From JAEUMW01 sp039807745 (lineage in GTDB: Bacteria > Pseudomonadota > Gammaproteobacteria > Burkholderiales > JAEUMW01), in the NCBI GenBank assembly GCA_039807745.1, contig JBDHRV010000179.1:1-6018 (forward strand): DNA of 6,018 bases, in the 5' to 3' direction. The notes beneath the pieces were generated by a model. The model did no database searches and had not been told where the DNA came from. It was given only the letters and a program-made list of their open reading frames with translations. Shown in pieces: positions 1 through 5,871 of this stretch. The first letter of the stretch is position 1. Every line of letters begins with the position of its first letter. The translations under genes and the position numbers were made by a program.

Positions 1-1
1 T

Positions 2-34
2 TACGCCCGGAATAGCGTGAGGACGATCTGTTGA
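2..34 (+). CDS. Possible 3' end of an upstream gene
   Basis: Reading frame 2 is open from the window edge to a TGA at 32-34, giving a ten-residue tail ending in VRTIC. The stop overlaps the TTG start of the recombinase as TTGA, the same style of overlap seen at the other gene junctions here. That arrangement suggests the upstream frame is a real gene translationally coupled to the recombinase. Ten codons are far too few to identify a product, and the open frame could be chance. Confidence 0.3.
   Translation, partial: YARNSVRTIC
19..22 (+). promoter_or_regulatory. Shine-Dalgarno site supporting the TTG start of the recombinase
   Basis: GAGG lies 8 nt before the TTG at 31, a normal spacing. 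An in-frame TAG at 13-15 excludes an upstream start, and the next in-frame ATG falls inside the catalytic serine motif (residue 28), so it cannot be the start. This site therefore decides for TTG. Confidence 0.65.
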
Positions 35-1605
35 GTGGGCGCTACTCGGAAAGCCGGCCTGGAGCCGATGACAAACCTGATGACGACATCCCGGCCGTCG
101 CCTATGTTCGGATGTCGACGGATCACCAGAAATACTCGACCGAAAACCAACTCGACGTAATCCGCAGTTACGCTACAGCTCGCGGACTCCAGATCCTGCG
201 CGTGTTCGAGGACTCGGGACGCTCTGGCCTGCGGCTCGACGGGCGCGAGGCGTTGCAAAACCTGATGGCCGAGGTCACGACCAGTCGGGCCGACTTCAAA
301 GCGATCCTTGTCTACGACGTCAGTCGGTGGGGCCGGTTCCAGGATGCCGACGAGGGTGCCTATCACGAGCATGTCTGCTCGCGCGCTGGGATCCGTGTCC
401 ATTACTGCGGCGAGCAATTCGAAAACGATGGCAGCATCGGCTCGAACTTGCTGAAGACCGTGAAGCGGGTCATGGCAGGCGAATACAGCCGTGAGCTGTC
501 CGTGAAAGTCTTCGCTGGCCAGTGCCGCCTCGTCGAACTCGGTTTCCGCCAAGGCGGCGCGCCCGGATACGGGTTGCGCCGGGTGCTGATCGACGAACAC
601 GGTAATCCCAAGGGCGAACTGTCTCGCGGCGAACAGAAGAGCCTTCAGACCGACAGGGTCATTCTCGTTCCCGGCCCCGAGCATGAGCAGGACGTCGTGC
701 GGCGCGTGTATCGCATGTTCGTCGAGGACGGCCGATCCGAGCGGGAGATCGCAGATGCCCTGAATGCCGACGAACTGCGCACCGATCTCGACCGGCCATG
801 GACACGGGCGACGGTCCATCAGGTGCTGACCAACGAAAAATACATCGGCAACAACGTCTTCAACAAGGTCTCGTTCAAGCTGAAGCAGCGTCGGGTGGTG
901 AACCCGCGCGAGATGTGGATCCGCGCCGAGGGCGCCTATCCGGCAATCGTCGATGAGGCACTGTTCCTGCGCGCACGGGAAATCGTCGATGCGCGCAGTC
1001 GCCATCTTTCCGACCAGGAACTGCTGGACGCACTCCGGGCCCTGCTTGCCAGCGAGGGCTTCCTTTCCGGGCTGATCATCGACGAGCATGAGGACACGCC
1101 GTCATCGAGCGCGTTTCGGCCCCGGTTCGGCAGTCTGCTGCGTGCCTATGAGATGGTCGGCTATCAGCCCGAGCGGGACTACCGATACATCGAGATCAAC
1201 CGCAAGCTCCGCGAGGCGCATCCGCAGATCGTCGCAGATGTCATCGCCGGGATCGAGAATGCCGGTGGCAGCGCCTTTCAGGATCCCCGGACCGAGCTTC
1301 TGACCGTCAATGGCGAGTTCACGGTATCGGTCGTGCTGTCGCGATGCTTCGAAACCGCGGCCGGCTCACTGCGCTGGCGCATCCGCCTCGACACGGGGCT
1401 CTTGCCGGACATCACCATCGCCATACGCATGGACGAGTTGAACGCCGCGCCACGCGACTACTACGTCCTCCCGGGCATCGACATGACCACGGATCGGCTT
1501 CGACTCGCGGAGCAGAACGGCCTGTCCCTCGATGCCTATCGCTTCGACACGCTCGATTTCTTCTTCTCGATGGCCGGCAGGGCCAGATTCTTGGAGGTGG
1601 CCTGA
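31..1605 (+). CDS. Large serine recombinase with a non-canonical C-terminal region
   Basis: This is a site-specific DNA recombinase of the serine (resolvase/invertase) superfamily, 524 aa, acting on DNA in the cytoplasm. The resolvase catalytic domain spans about residues 22-165. Within it, YVRMSTD carries the putative nucleophile Ser29 with Arg27, EDSGRSG is at 60-66, and YDVSRWGR at 95-102 supplies the paired arginines R99 and R102. A Recombinase domain follows at about 170-320, with GGAPGYGLR at 175-183 and WT followed by TNEKYIGN around 257-274. Large serine integrases normally continue with a zinc ribbon and coiled coil. Here there are only four scattered cysteines (115, 126, 165, 439) and no CxxC pair. 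Residues about 330-378 instead resemble the homing-endonuclease-associated repeat type (RFGSLLRAYEMVGY at 365-378), and the last 140 residues are unassigned. The start is TTG, forced by an upstream stop. The gene overlaps the next by 1 nt. It could be an integrase/excisionase of a mobile element or an invertase; the family is secure, the substrate unknown. Confidence 0.93.
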   Translation: MSGRYSESRPGADDKPDDDIPAVAYVRMSTDHQKYSTENQLDVIRSYATARGLQILRVFEDSGRSGLRLDGREALQNLMAEVTTSRADFKAILVYDVSRWGRFQDADEGAYHEHVCSRAGIRVHYCGEQFENDGSIGSNLLKTVKRVMAGEYSRELSVKVFAGQCRLVELGFRQGGAPGYGLRRVLIDEHGNPKGELSRGEQKSLQTDRVILVPGPEHEQDVVRRVYRMFVEDGRSEREIADALNADELRTDLDRPWTRATVHQVLTNEKYIGNNVFNKVSFKLKQRRVVNPREMWIRAEGAYPAIVDEALFLRAREIVDARSRHLSDQELLDALRALLASEGFLSGLIIDEHEDTPSSSAFRPRFGSLLRAYEMVGYQPERDYRYIEINRKLREAHPQIVADVIAGIENAGGSAFQDPRTELLTVNGEFTVSVVLSRCFETAAGSLRWRIRLDTGLLPDITIAIRMDELNAAPRDYYVLPGIDMTTDRLRLAEQNGLSLDAYRFDTLDFFFSMAGRARFLEVA

Positions 1606-2513
1606 TGCCCGATGACATCTCGACCGATACGCACAAGCATGTGACCCTCATCCCGACCGACAGGATCCGGATCCTCAATCCGCGTGTGCGCAACCGGCGA
1701 ACGTTCGAGGAAATGGTCGAGAGCATTGCGCGGATCGGCCTCAAGCGCCCGATCACGGTGACCCGGCGCGCGGGCACGGAGCCTGCGGAATATGACCTTG
1801 TCTGCGGCCAAGGGCGGCTCGAAGCCTTCATTGAACTGAAACAGGACGCCATCCCTGCCATCGTGATCGACGCCGATGAGAGCGATTGCCTGGTCATGAG
1901 CCTCGTCGAGAACTGCGCCAGGCGCCAGCACAGGGCGATCGACCTGATGCAGGAAATTGGCACCCTGCGGAAGCGCGGCTACAACGACCGGGCGATTGCC
2001 GACAAGATCGGAGTCAGCCCAGAATACGTCAACATGATCGCAGGGCTGCTTGAGCGCGGAGAGCAGCGCCTCGTATCGGCGGTCGAGACCGGCCTCATGC
2101 CGTTGAACCTCGCAATCGAAATATCTCGGGCAGACGATCAGGGTGCCCAGCGCGCGCTCATGGAGGCCTATACGGAAAAGAAGTTGCGCGGGAAGAAGTT
2201 CGCGGCCGTGCGGCGTCTGCTCGACCGACGCCAACGCCATGGGCCGCGTGTCGATGAGACCCCCTTCGGCCGCGAGGTGAACCGCACAAGACGCCCCCTC
2301 ACGAGCGACGCCCTTGTGCGTGCCTATCAGCAGGAGGCCAATCGCCAGAAGCTGATGATCAAGAAGGCGGAACTGGCGCAGGGCCGGCTACTATTCGTCA
2401 CAGAGGCATTCCGCGCGCTCCGGAGTGACGAGAACTTCCTGACACTGCTGCGTGCCGAAAGCCTCGAGGCTATGCCCACCTACCTGGAGCACCACGCGAG
2501 GGCGGCCCCATGA
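1605..2513 (+). CDS. ParB/RepB-like nuclease-fold partition protein (first of two)
   Basis: A 302-aa ParB/Spo0J-type protein, a family of DNA-binding clamps that in characterised members bind CTP and spread from a centromere-like site. The ParB N-terminal domain covers about residues 12-110: IPTDRI at 16-21, SIARIGLKRPI at 40-50, CGQGR at 67-71 (the position of the usual GERR box) and ENCAR at 102-106, matching the ENxxR box. A helix-turn-helix region follows at about 122-160 (AIADKIGVSPEYV at 130-142). The C-terminus (about 232-295) is helical and charged, with RLLFVTEAFRAL and FLTLLRAE, similar to the tails of alphaproteobacterial RepB-like proteins. The ATG at 1605 overlaps the recombinase TGA by 1 nt and has GGAGG at 1593-1597, 7 nt upstream. 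The reading frame stays open upstream within the recombinase gene but has no ribosome site there. No ParA is adjacent, so a classical partition role is unproven; transcriptional control or recombinase assistance are alternatives. Confidence 0.88.
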   Translation: MPDDISTDTHKHVTLIPTDRIRILNPRVRNRRTFEEMVESIARIGLKRPITVTRRAGTEPAEYDLVCGQGRLEAFIELKQDAIPAIVIDADESDCLVMSLVENCARRQHRAIDLMQEIGTLRKRGYNDRAIADKIGVSPEYVNMIAGLLERGEQRLVSAVETGLMPLNLAIEISRADDQGAQRALMEAYTEKKLRGKKFAAVRRLLDRRQRHGPRVDETPFGREVNRTRRPLTSDALVRAYQQEANRQKLMIKKAELAQGRLLFVTEAFRALRSDENFLTLLRAESLEAMPTYLEHHARAAP

Positions 2514-3427
2514 CGCGGAAAGATCGCCGTCGCACCGATGTGGTCGCTCATGGTTTTGAAGACGACTGCGTGACCCTGGCCGTCGACGCCCTTCTCCCGG
2601 TGAAGGTGCTCCGGACTGCTACGAAGTCCAGCAAGAAATACCAGCAGATCACCGCTTCGATCCGCGAGGTCGGCCTCGTCGAGCCGCCCGTGGTCGCTCG
2701 CGATCCCGCGAATCCAGGCACCTTCCTGCTGCTGGACGGCCATGTTCGCATCGAGGTGCTGAAGGATCTCGGCATCGAACAGGTAGAGTGTCTGGTCTCC
2801 ACCGACGATGAAGCCTTCACCTACAACAAGCGGATCAGCCGATTGTCGCCGGTCCAGGAACACAAGATGATCCGGCGCGCGATCGAGCGCGGCGTTCCGG
2901 AAGAAAAGATCGCCAAGGCACTGGACATCAATCCCCAGAGCGTCCGTCGCAAGGTCCGTATGTTGAACGGGATCTGCGATGAGACGGTCGCCATCCTCAA
3001 GGACAAACCGTGTCCGATGGCCGTATTCGAGATCCTCCGGAAAATGAAGCCGCTGCGCCAGCTCGAGGCCGCCGAACTGCTGGTCAACGCCAATAACTAC
3101 TCGGTCGCCTACGCCTCGGCGATCCTGGCCGGCACCCCGCAGACGCAGCTCGCGGAAGGCTCAAAACCCAAGCGCATCAAGGGCATCACGCCAGAAGCGA
3201 TGGCTCGGATGGAGAGTGAGCTGGCGCGCCTTCAGGAGTCGATCACCTCCATTCAGGAGACCTATGGTCAGGACCACCTGCATCTGACCGTCATCAAGGG
3301 CTACCTGGCGAAACTGCTCGGGAACGCCCGGGTGGTTCGCTACCTCATGCAGCATCGTCCTGAATTCCTGACGGAGTTCCAGGCGATCGCCGAGATGACA
3401 TCCACGCTGCCGCCCGAAGCAGCCTGA
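2510..3427 (+). CDS. ParB-domain protein with RepB C-terminal domain (second of two)
   Basis: A 305-aa partition-like protein. The ParB N-terminal domain spans about residues 22-120, with SIREVGLVEPPVV at 50-62 and LLDGHVR at 74-80. The stretch at 105-117 (YNKRISRLSPVQE) aligns with the ENxxRxxLxPxE box but has lost the glutamate and the arginine. A helix-turn-helix lies at about 128-155 (KIAKALDINPQSVRRKV at 133-149). The C-terminal half fits the plasmid-partition RepB C-terminal family: LRQLEAAELLVNANNYSVAY at 172-191, a heptad-like MESELARLQ segment at 234-242, then DHLHLTVIKGYLAKLLGNARV at 255-275. That family is typical of alphaproteobacterial plasmids and islands. The start ATG overlaps the previous stop as ATGA, with GAGGG at 2498-2502 as ribosome site. 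It is probably made together with, and may dimerise with, the preceding ParB-like protein (inference). It is the last gene of the left operon; dyads and a probable terminator follow. Confidence 0.9.
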   Translation: MTRKDRRRTDVVAHGFEDDCVTLAVDALLPVKVLRTATKSSKKYQQITASIREVGLVEPPVVARDPANPGTFLLLDGHVRIEVLKDLGIEQVECLVSTDDEAFTYNKRISRLSPVQEHKMIRRAIERGVPEEKIAKALDINPQSVRRKVRMLNGICDETVAILKDKPCPMAVFEILRKMKPLRQLEAAELLVNANNYSVAYASAILAGTPQTQLAEGSKPKRIKGITPEAMARMESELARLQESITSIQETYGQDHLHLTVIKGYLAKLLGNARVVRYLMQHRPEFLTEFQAIAEMTSTLPPEAA

Positions 3428-3513
3428 CAGGATCGCGACGACCTATGGGGACCCGGACCCGACAAACGCGGGGACCGCGGGAGACGCCGCACTGTGGGGC
3501 GGATCGAGCGCGG

Positions 3514-3550
3514 TGGTGGGGATGGCGGCGAACCCGCTCGGAGCCCACCA
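3514..3550 (+). repeat. Inverted repeat, 7 bp arms with nested dyad
   Basis: TGGTGGG at 3514-3520 is perfectly complementary to CCCACCA at 3544-3550. Inside it GCGG at 3525-3528 can pair with CCGC at 3534-3537, so an RNA could form a two-tier hairpin. In GC-rich DNA such repeats arise by chance, so functional meaning is uncertain. Confidence 0.35.
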
Positions 3551-3574
3551 GGCCGGCTCGAGTTTTCGCCGGCC
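3551..3574 (+). repeat. Inverted repeat, 7 bp GC arms
   Basis: GGCCGGC at 3551-3557 pairs perfectly with GCCGGCC at 3568-3574 around a 10-nt loop containing TTTT. It starts directly after the previous inverted repeat. No T run follows, so it is not a typical intrinsic terminator. It could contribute to a structured 3' end of the parB-like transcript. Confidence 0.4.
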
Positions 3575-3607
3575 GCATGGCGGGGCTGACCTGCTATGTT
3601 GCGGAAA

Positions 3608-3649
3608 TGGGCGTGCCGGTTGAGTGGGATTATGCTCCCGGCACGCCCA
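3608..3649 (+). terminator. Perfect 12+12 bp inverted repeat, probable transcription terminator
   Basis: The left arm at 3608-3619 (TGGGCGTGCCGG) and the right arm at 3638-3649 (CCGGCACGCCCA) are exact reverse complements. A short GAG/CTC pair at 3622-3624 and 3635-3637 extends the stem past a 2-nt bulge, leaving a 10-nt loop. The right arm is followed by AAACTTTTG, a short and slightly displaced T run. It lies about 180 bp after the last parB-like gene and before the hsd promoter, where a terminator is expected. The T run is weak, so an alternative is a protein-binding dyad such as a recombinase att-like site (the whole dyad is 42 bp) or an operator. Confidence 0.55.
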
Positions 3650-3666
3650 AACTTTTGTCAGGTGCA

Positions 3667-3680
3667 GTAGGGAATCCTAC
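3667..3680 (+). promoter_or_regulatory. Short dyad upstream of the hsd promoter, possible operator
   Basis: GTAGG at 3667-3671 and CCTAC at 3676-3680 are inverted around GAAT. The dyad ends 14 nt before the -35 box, where an activator or repressor could bind. No regulator for it is visible, and 5-bp arms are short enough to be chance. Confidence 0.3.
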
Positions 3681-3694
3681 AGCAGGTTTTCTCA

Positions 3695-3723
3695 TTGACA
3701 GCGAGGCTTCGCGCACTTACTTT
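3695..3723 (+). promoter_or_regulatory. Predicted sigma-70-type promoter of the hsd operon
   Basis: A perfect TTGACA -35 hexamer is at 3695-3700. A 17-nt spacer leads to TACTTT at 3718-3723, a weak -10 matching the consensus at three positions, as is common in alphaproteobacteria. The predicted start near 3730 would leave a leader of about 22 nt before the hsdS ATG. The spacer contains a GCGA/TCGC dyad (3701-3704 and 3709-3712), a possible operator. The local drop in G+C supports a promoter; the assignment is by sequence only. Confidence 0.55.
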
Positions 3724-3744
3724 CTGTAGCGAGAGTTACAGAGG
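3721..3744 (+). promoter_or_regulatory. Hairpin covering the hsdS Shine-Dalgarno site
   Basis: 3721-3730 can pair with 3735-3744 around the GNRA-type tetraloop GAGA (3731-3734). The core CTGTA/TACAG is perfectly complementary; a G-U pair and a C-G pair close the loop, and T-A plus two U-G pairs extend the base. The 3' arm contains GAGG (3741-3744), the likely ribosome site of hsdS, 7 nt before its ATG at 3752. A transcript arriving from upstream could therefore mask the site. A transcript starting near 3730 would lack the 5' arm and leave it free. This is a structural prediction from base pairing only. Confidence 0.45.
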
Positions 3745-3751
3745 ATTTTCG

Positions 3752-4357
3752 ATGCGCCTCGCTGACGCCTGCACTATCCATACCGGCTATACCGCTCGCG
3801 GCAGACTGGAACCGGCGGCAGCTGGGGGCGTGCTGGCAATTCAGTTGCGGGACATATCCCCCGAGGGCATCGTGGATCCCGAGCGGCTCACCCGCGTCCA
3901 GTTGGACGGCCTTGCTGATCGGTATTTTGTCCGCGCCGGCGACGTGGTGTTCCGCTCGCGCGGTGAACGAAACACGGCCTCCGCTCTCGACGAACGCCTG
4001 CGGGAGCCCGCCCTCGCGGTGCTCCCGCTGATGGTGCTGCGTCCGAAGCGTGATGTGGTGATGCCGGAGTATCTGGCGTGGGCCATAAACCAGCCTCCCG
4101 CCCAGCGCCATTTCGACAGCGCGGCACGCGGCACCAACATCCGAATGATCCCGCGATCCAGCCTCGACGATCTCGAGCTCGATGTCCCCGATATCGAGCT
4201 TCAAGAAAAGATCGTCGTGGTCGATGCGCTGGCCGAGCGGGAGCGGGAGCTCACCCAGCTCGCCGCCGTCACGCGAAGAAAGATGATCAGCCTGCTCCTC
4301 GTCGAACGAGCGAACAGCATGCGCCCCAAGACGAGGCAGGAAAGGACGTCCAAATGA
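3752..4357 (+). CDS. hsdS: Type I restriction-modification specificity subunit, half-length (single TRD)
   Basis: A 201-aa HsdS-like protein that would give DNA sequence specificity to the methyltransferase encoded next to it. It contains one target-recognition domain at about residues 1-145: IQLRDI at 30-35, the RAGDVVFRSRG segment at 61-71, PEYLAWAINQP at 105-115 and the SxxARGTNIRMIPRSSLDDL stretch at about 123-140. The end is the typical VPxIELQEKIV plus a helical conserved spacer at about 145-185 (RERELTQLAAVTRRKM). Usual HsdS proteins are about 400-600 aa with two such domains, so this is half size yet shows no frameshift. The ATG at 3752 has GAGG at 3741-3744; an in-frame TTG at 3695 coincides with the -35 box and is rejected. 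The stop overlaps the hsdM start as ATGA. It may act as a dimer reading a symmetric site, or be paired with another S gene outside the window. The basic tail after residue 188 is probably disordered. Confidence 0.82.
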   Translation: MRLADACTIHTGYTARGRLEPAAAGGVLAIQLRDISPEGIVDPERLTRVQLDGLADRYFVRAGDVVFRSRGERNTASALDERLREPALAVLPLMVLRPKRDVVMPEYLAWAINQPPAQRHFDSAARGTNIRMIPRSSLDDLELDVPDIELQEKIVVVDALAERERELTQLAAVTRRKMISLLLVERANSMRPKTRQERTSK

Positions 4358-5871
4358 CCGACCAACTCACTCAACAGCAGGTCAACCAGACGGCCTGGGC
4401 CGCATGCGACACCTTCCGGGGCGTCGTCGATGCCGGACAGTACAAGGACTACATCCTGGTGATGTTGTTCCTGAAGTACATTTCTGACCACTGGAACGAT
4501 CACCTCGAAGCCTATCGCAAGCAGTATGGCGGCGATGAAACCCGGATCCGCCGCAGGCTCGAGCGCGAGCGCTTCGTCCTCCCCGAAGGCGCCAGCTTCT
4601 ACGACCTCTACGAGGCGCGGAACGAGCCAAATATCGGCGAGCGGATCAACATCGCGCTTGAGCGGATCGAGGATGCCAACCGCGCCAAGCTTGAAGGCGT
4701 GTTCCGCAACATCGACTTCAACTCCGAAGCCAACCTCGGGCGCGTCAAGGACCGCAACCGTCGCCTCAAGAACGTGCTGGAGGACTTCGCCAAGCCTGCG
4801 CTCGATCTGCGCCCCAGTCGCGTGACCGAGGACATCATCGGCGAGTGCTACATCTACCTGATCTCGCGCTTTGCCTCCGACGCGGGCAAGAAGGCTGGCG
4901 AGTTCTACACGCCCTCCGCTGTCTCCCGCATGCTTGCGAAACTAGCGGCCCCGAAGCCGGGCGACACGATCTGCGACCCGGCCTGCGGGTCCGGGTCGTT
5001 GCTGATCCGTGCAGCCGAGGAAGTCGGATCCGAGAACTTCGCCCTCTACGGCCAGGAAGTGAATGGCGCGACCTGGGCGTTGGCGCGGATGAACATGTTT
5101 CTCCACGCCAAGGATGCCGCGCGCATCGAGTGGTGCGACACGCTCAACAGCCCGGCGCTGGTCGAAGGCGACCACTTGATGAAGTTCGACGTGGTGGTGG
5201 CCAACCCCCCGTTCAGCCTCGACAAGTGGGGCGCAGAAAACGCGGACACCGACCAGTTCAAGCGCTACTGGCGCGGCATCCCGCCGAAGTCCAAGGGCGA
5301 TTACGGCTTCATCACCCACATGATCGAGATCGCCAAGCGCCAGAGCGGCCGGGTGGCCGTCATCGTTCCGCATGGCGTGCTGTTCAGAGGCGGGGCCGAG
5401 GGGCGTATCCGTCAGGCGCTGATCGAGGAGAACCTGCTCGACGCGGTGGTGGGCCTGCCCGCCAACCTGTTCACGACCACGGGCATTCCGGTGGCCATTC
5501 TGGTCTTCGACCGCTCTCGCGAACAGGGCGGCGTCAACGAGGACCGGCGCGACGTCCTGTTCATCGACGCCAGCAAGGAATTCACGCCGGGCAAAACCCA
5601 GAACGTGATGGACGAGGCGCATATCAACAAGGTGCTGGAAACCTACGCTGCGCGGGCGGAGATCGAAAAATACTCGCACCGCGCCAGCCCGGAAGAGATC
5701 GCCGAAAACGACTTCAACCTCAACGTCCCCCGCTACGTCGACACCTTCGAGCCGGAGGAGGAAATCGACGTGGCCGCCTTGCAGAAGCAGATCAACACGA
5801 TCGAGGCCCAGCTGGCCGAGGTGCGGGGCAAGATGGCCGGCTACCTGAAGGAGCTGGGCGTCGATGTCTGA
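4354..5871 (+). CDS. hsdM: Type I restriction-modification DNA methyltransferase subunit
   Basis: A 505-aa adenine-N6 DNA methyltransferase subunit, complete and of normal family length. The helical HsdM N-terminal domain covers about residues 8-145. The N6_Mtase domain follows, with GEFYTP at 182-187, the S-adenosylmethionine-binding loop DPACGSGSLLI at 208-218 (motif I), YGQE at 232-235 and the catalytic NPPF at 284-287 (motif IV). Further family signatures are IVPHGVLFRGG at 337-347 and LPANLFTTTGIPVAILVF at 368-385. The C-terminus (about 473-503) looks like a coiled coil that would contact HsdS. All catalytic residues expected from the family are present. The start ATG overlaps the hsdS stop by 4 nt, with AAAGGA at 4341-4346 as ribosome site. 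It is predicted to act in an M2S-type or M2S2 complex, methylating host DNA and supporting restriction if an hsdR is present downstream. Confidence 0.95.
   Translation: MTDQLTQQQVNQTAWAACDTFRGVVDAGQYKDYILVMLFLKYISDHWNDHLEAYRKQYGGDETRIRRRLERERFVLPEGASFYDLYEARNEPNIGERINIALERIEDANRAKLEGVFRNIDFNSEANLGRVKDRNRRLKNVLEDFAKPALDLRPSRVTEDIIGECYIYLISRFASDAGKKAGEFYTPSAVSRMLAKLAAPKPGDTICDPACGSGSLLIRAAEEVGSENFALYGQEVNGATWALARMNMFLHAKDAARIEWCDTLNSPALVEGDHLMKFDVVVANPPFSLDKWGAENADTDQFKRYWRGIPPKSKGDYGFITHMIEIAKRQSGRVAVIVPHGVLFRGGAEGRIRQALIEENLLDAVVGLPANLFTTTGIPVAILVFDRSREQGGVNEDRRDVLFIDASKEFTPGKTQNVMDEAHINKVLETYAARAEIEKYSHRASPEEIAENDFNLNVPRYVDTFEPEEEIDVAALQKQINTIEAQLAEVRGKMAGYLKELGVDV

Larger units (their letters stand above)
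3428..3751 (+). other. Intergenic region with multiple dyads, terminator and promoter; no gene
   Basis: These 324 bases separate the recombinase/ParB operon from the RM operon. The first half (to about 3600) is very GC-rich, and its translations are low-complexity, arginine- and proline-rich strings with no recognisable motif. The second half, especially 3650-3750, is visibly richer in A+T. Inverted repeats occur at 3467-3479 (5 bp arms, 3 nt loop), 3514-3550, 3551-3574, 3608-3649, 3667-3680 and 3721-3744. The region probably holds the terminator of the left operon and the promoter and leader of the right operon. An element boundary or recombination site is possible but not shown. Confidence 0.7.

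Noticed and set aside
1..1089. A 362-codon open frame on the minus strand opposite the recombinase
   Set aside because: It is the mirror of a confidently identified gene in GC-rich DNA, where antisense frames stay open by codon bias. No recognisable domain was seen in it.
1344..1604. Longer form of the first parB-like gene starting inside the recombinase
   Set aside because: The added segment is histidine- and arginine-rich without family similarity; the ATG at 1605 has a strong GGAGG.
1536..2240. A 234-codon minus-strand frame opposite the recombinase end and first parB-like gene
   Set aside because: It crosses two coupled plus-strand genes and shows no domain; it is a codon-bias artefact.
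31..3628. A shared 9-mer TTGAGTGGG at 31-39 and 3620-3628 as possible recombination repeats
   Set aside because: Many 9-mer pairs are expected by chance in 6 kb, and the flanks do not align convincingly.
3445..3729. A 94-codon plus-strand frame between the two operons
   Set aside because: It has no well-spaced ribosome site, an arginine-rich low-complexity translation, and spans the terminator and promoter signals.
3695..3751. TTG at 3695 as an earlier start for hsdS
   Set aside because: It is the first triplet of the TTGACA -35 box and lacks a ribosome site, whereas the ATG at 3752 has GAGG 7 nt upstream and gives a normal HsdS N-terminus.
3428..3751. Classical parS sites of the chromosomal or RepABC type
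   Set aside because: Reading the region, I saw no match to the GTTNNNNGCNNNNAAC pattern or the chromosomal 16-bp palindrome; the dyads present are of other sequence.
4078..4353. Longer hsdM extending upstream within hsdS
   Set aside because: The extra residues are low-complexity and encoded inside hsdS; the ATG at 4354 has a good ribosome site and begins the normal HsdM N-terminus.
4942..5679. A 245-codon minus-strand frame opposite hsdM
   Set aside because: It is an antisense shadow of hsdM with no family match recognised.
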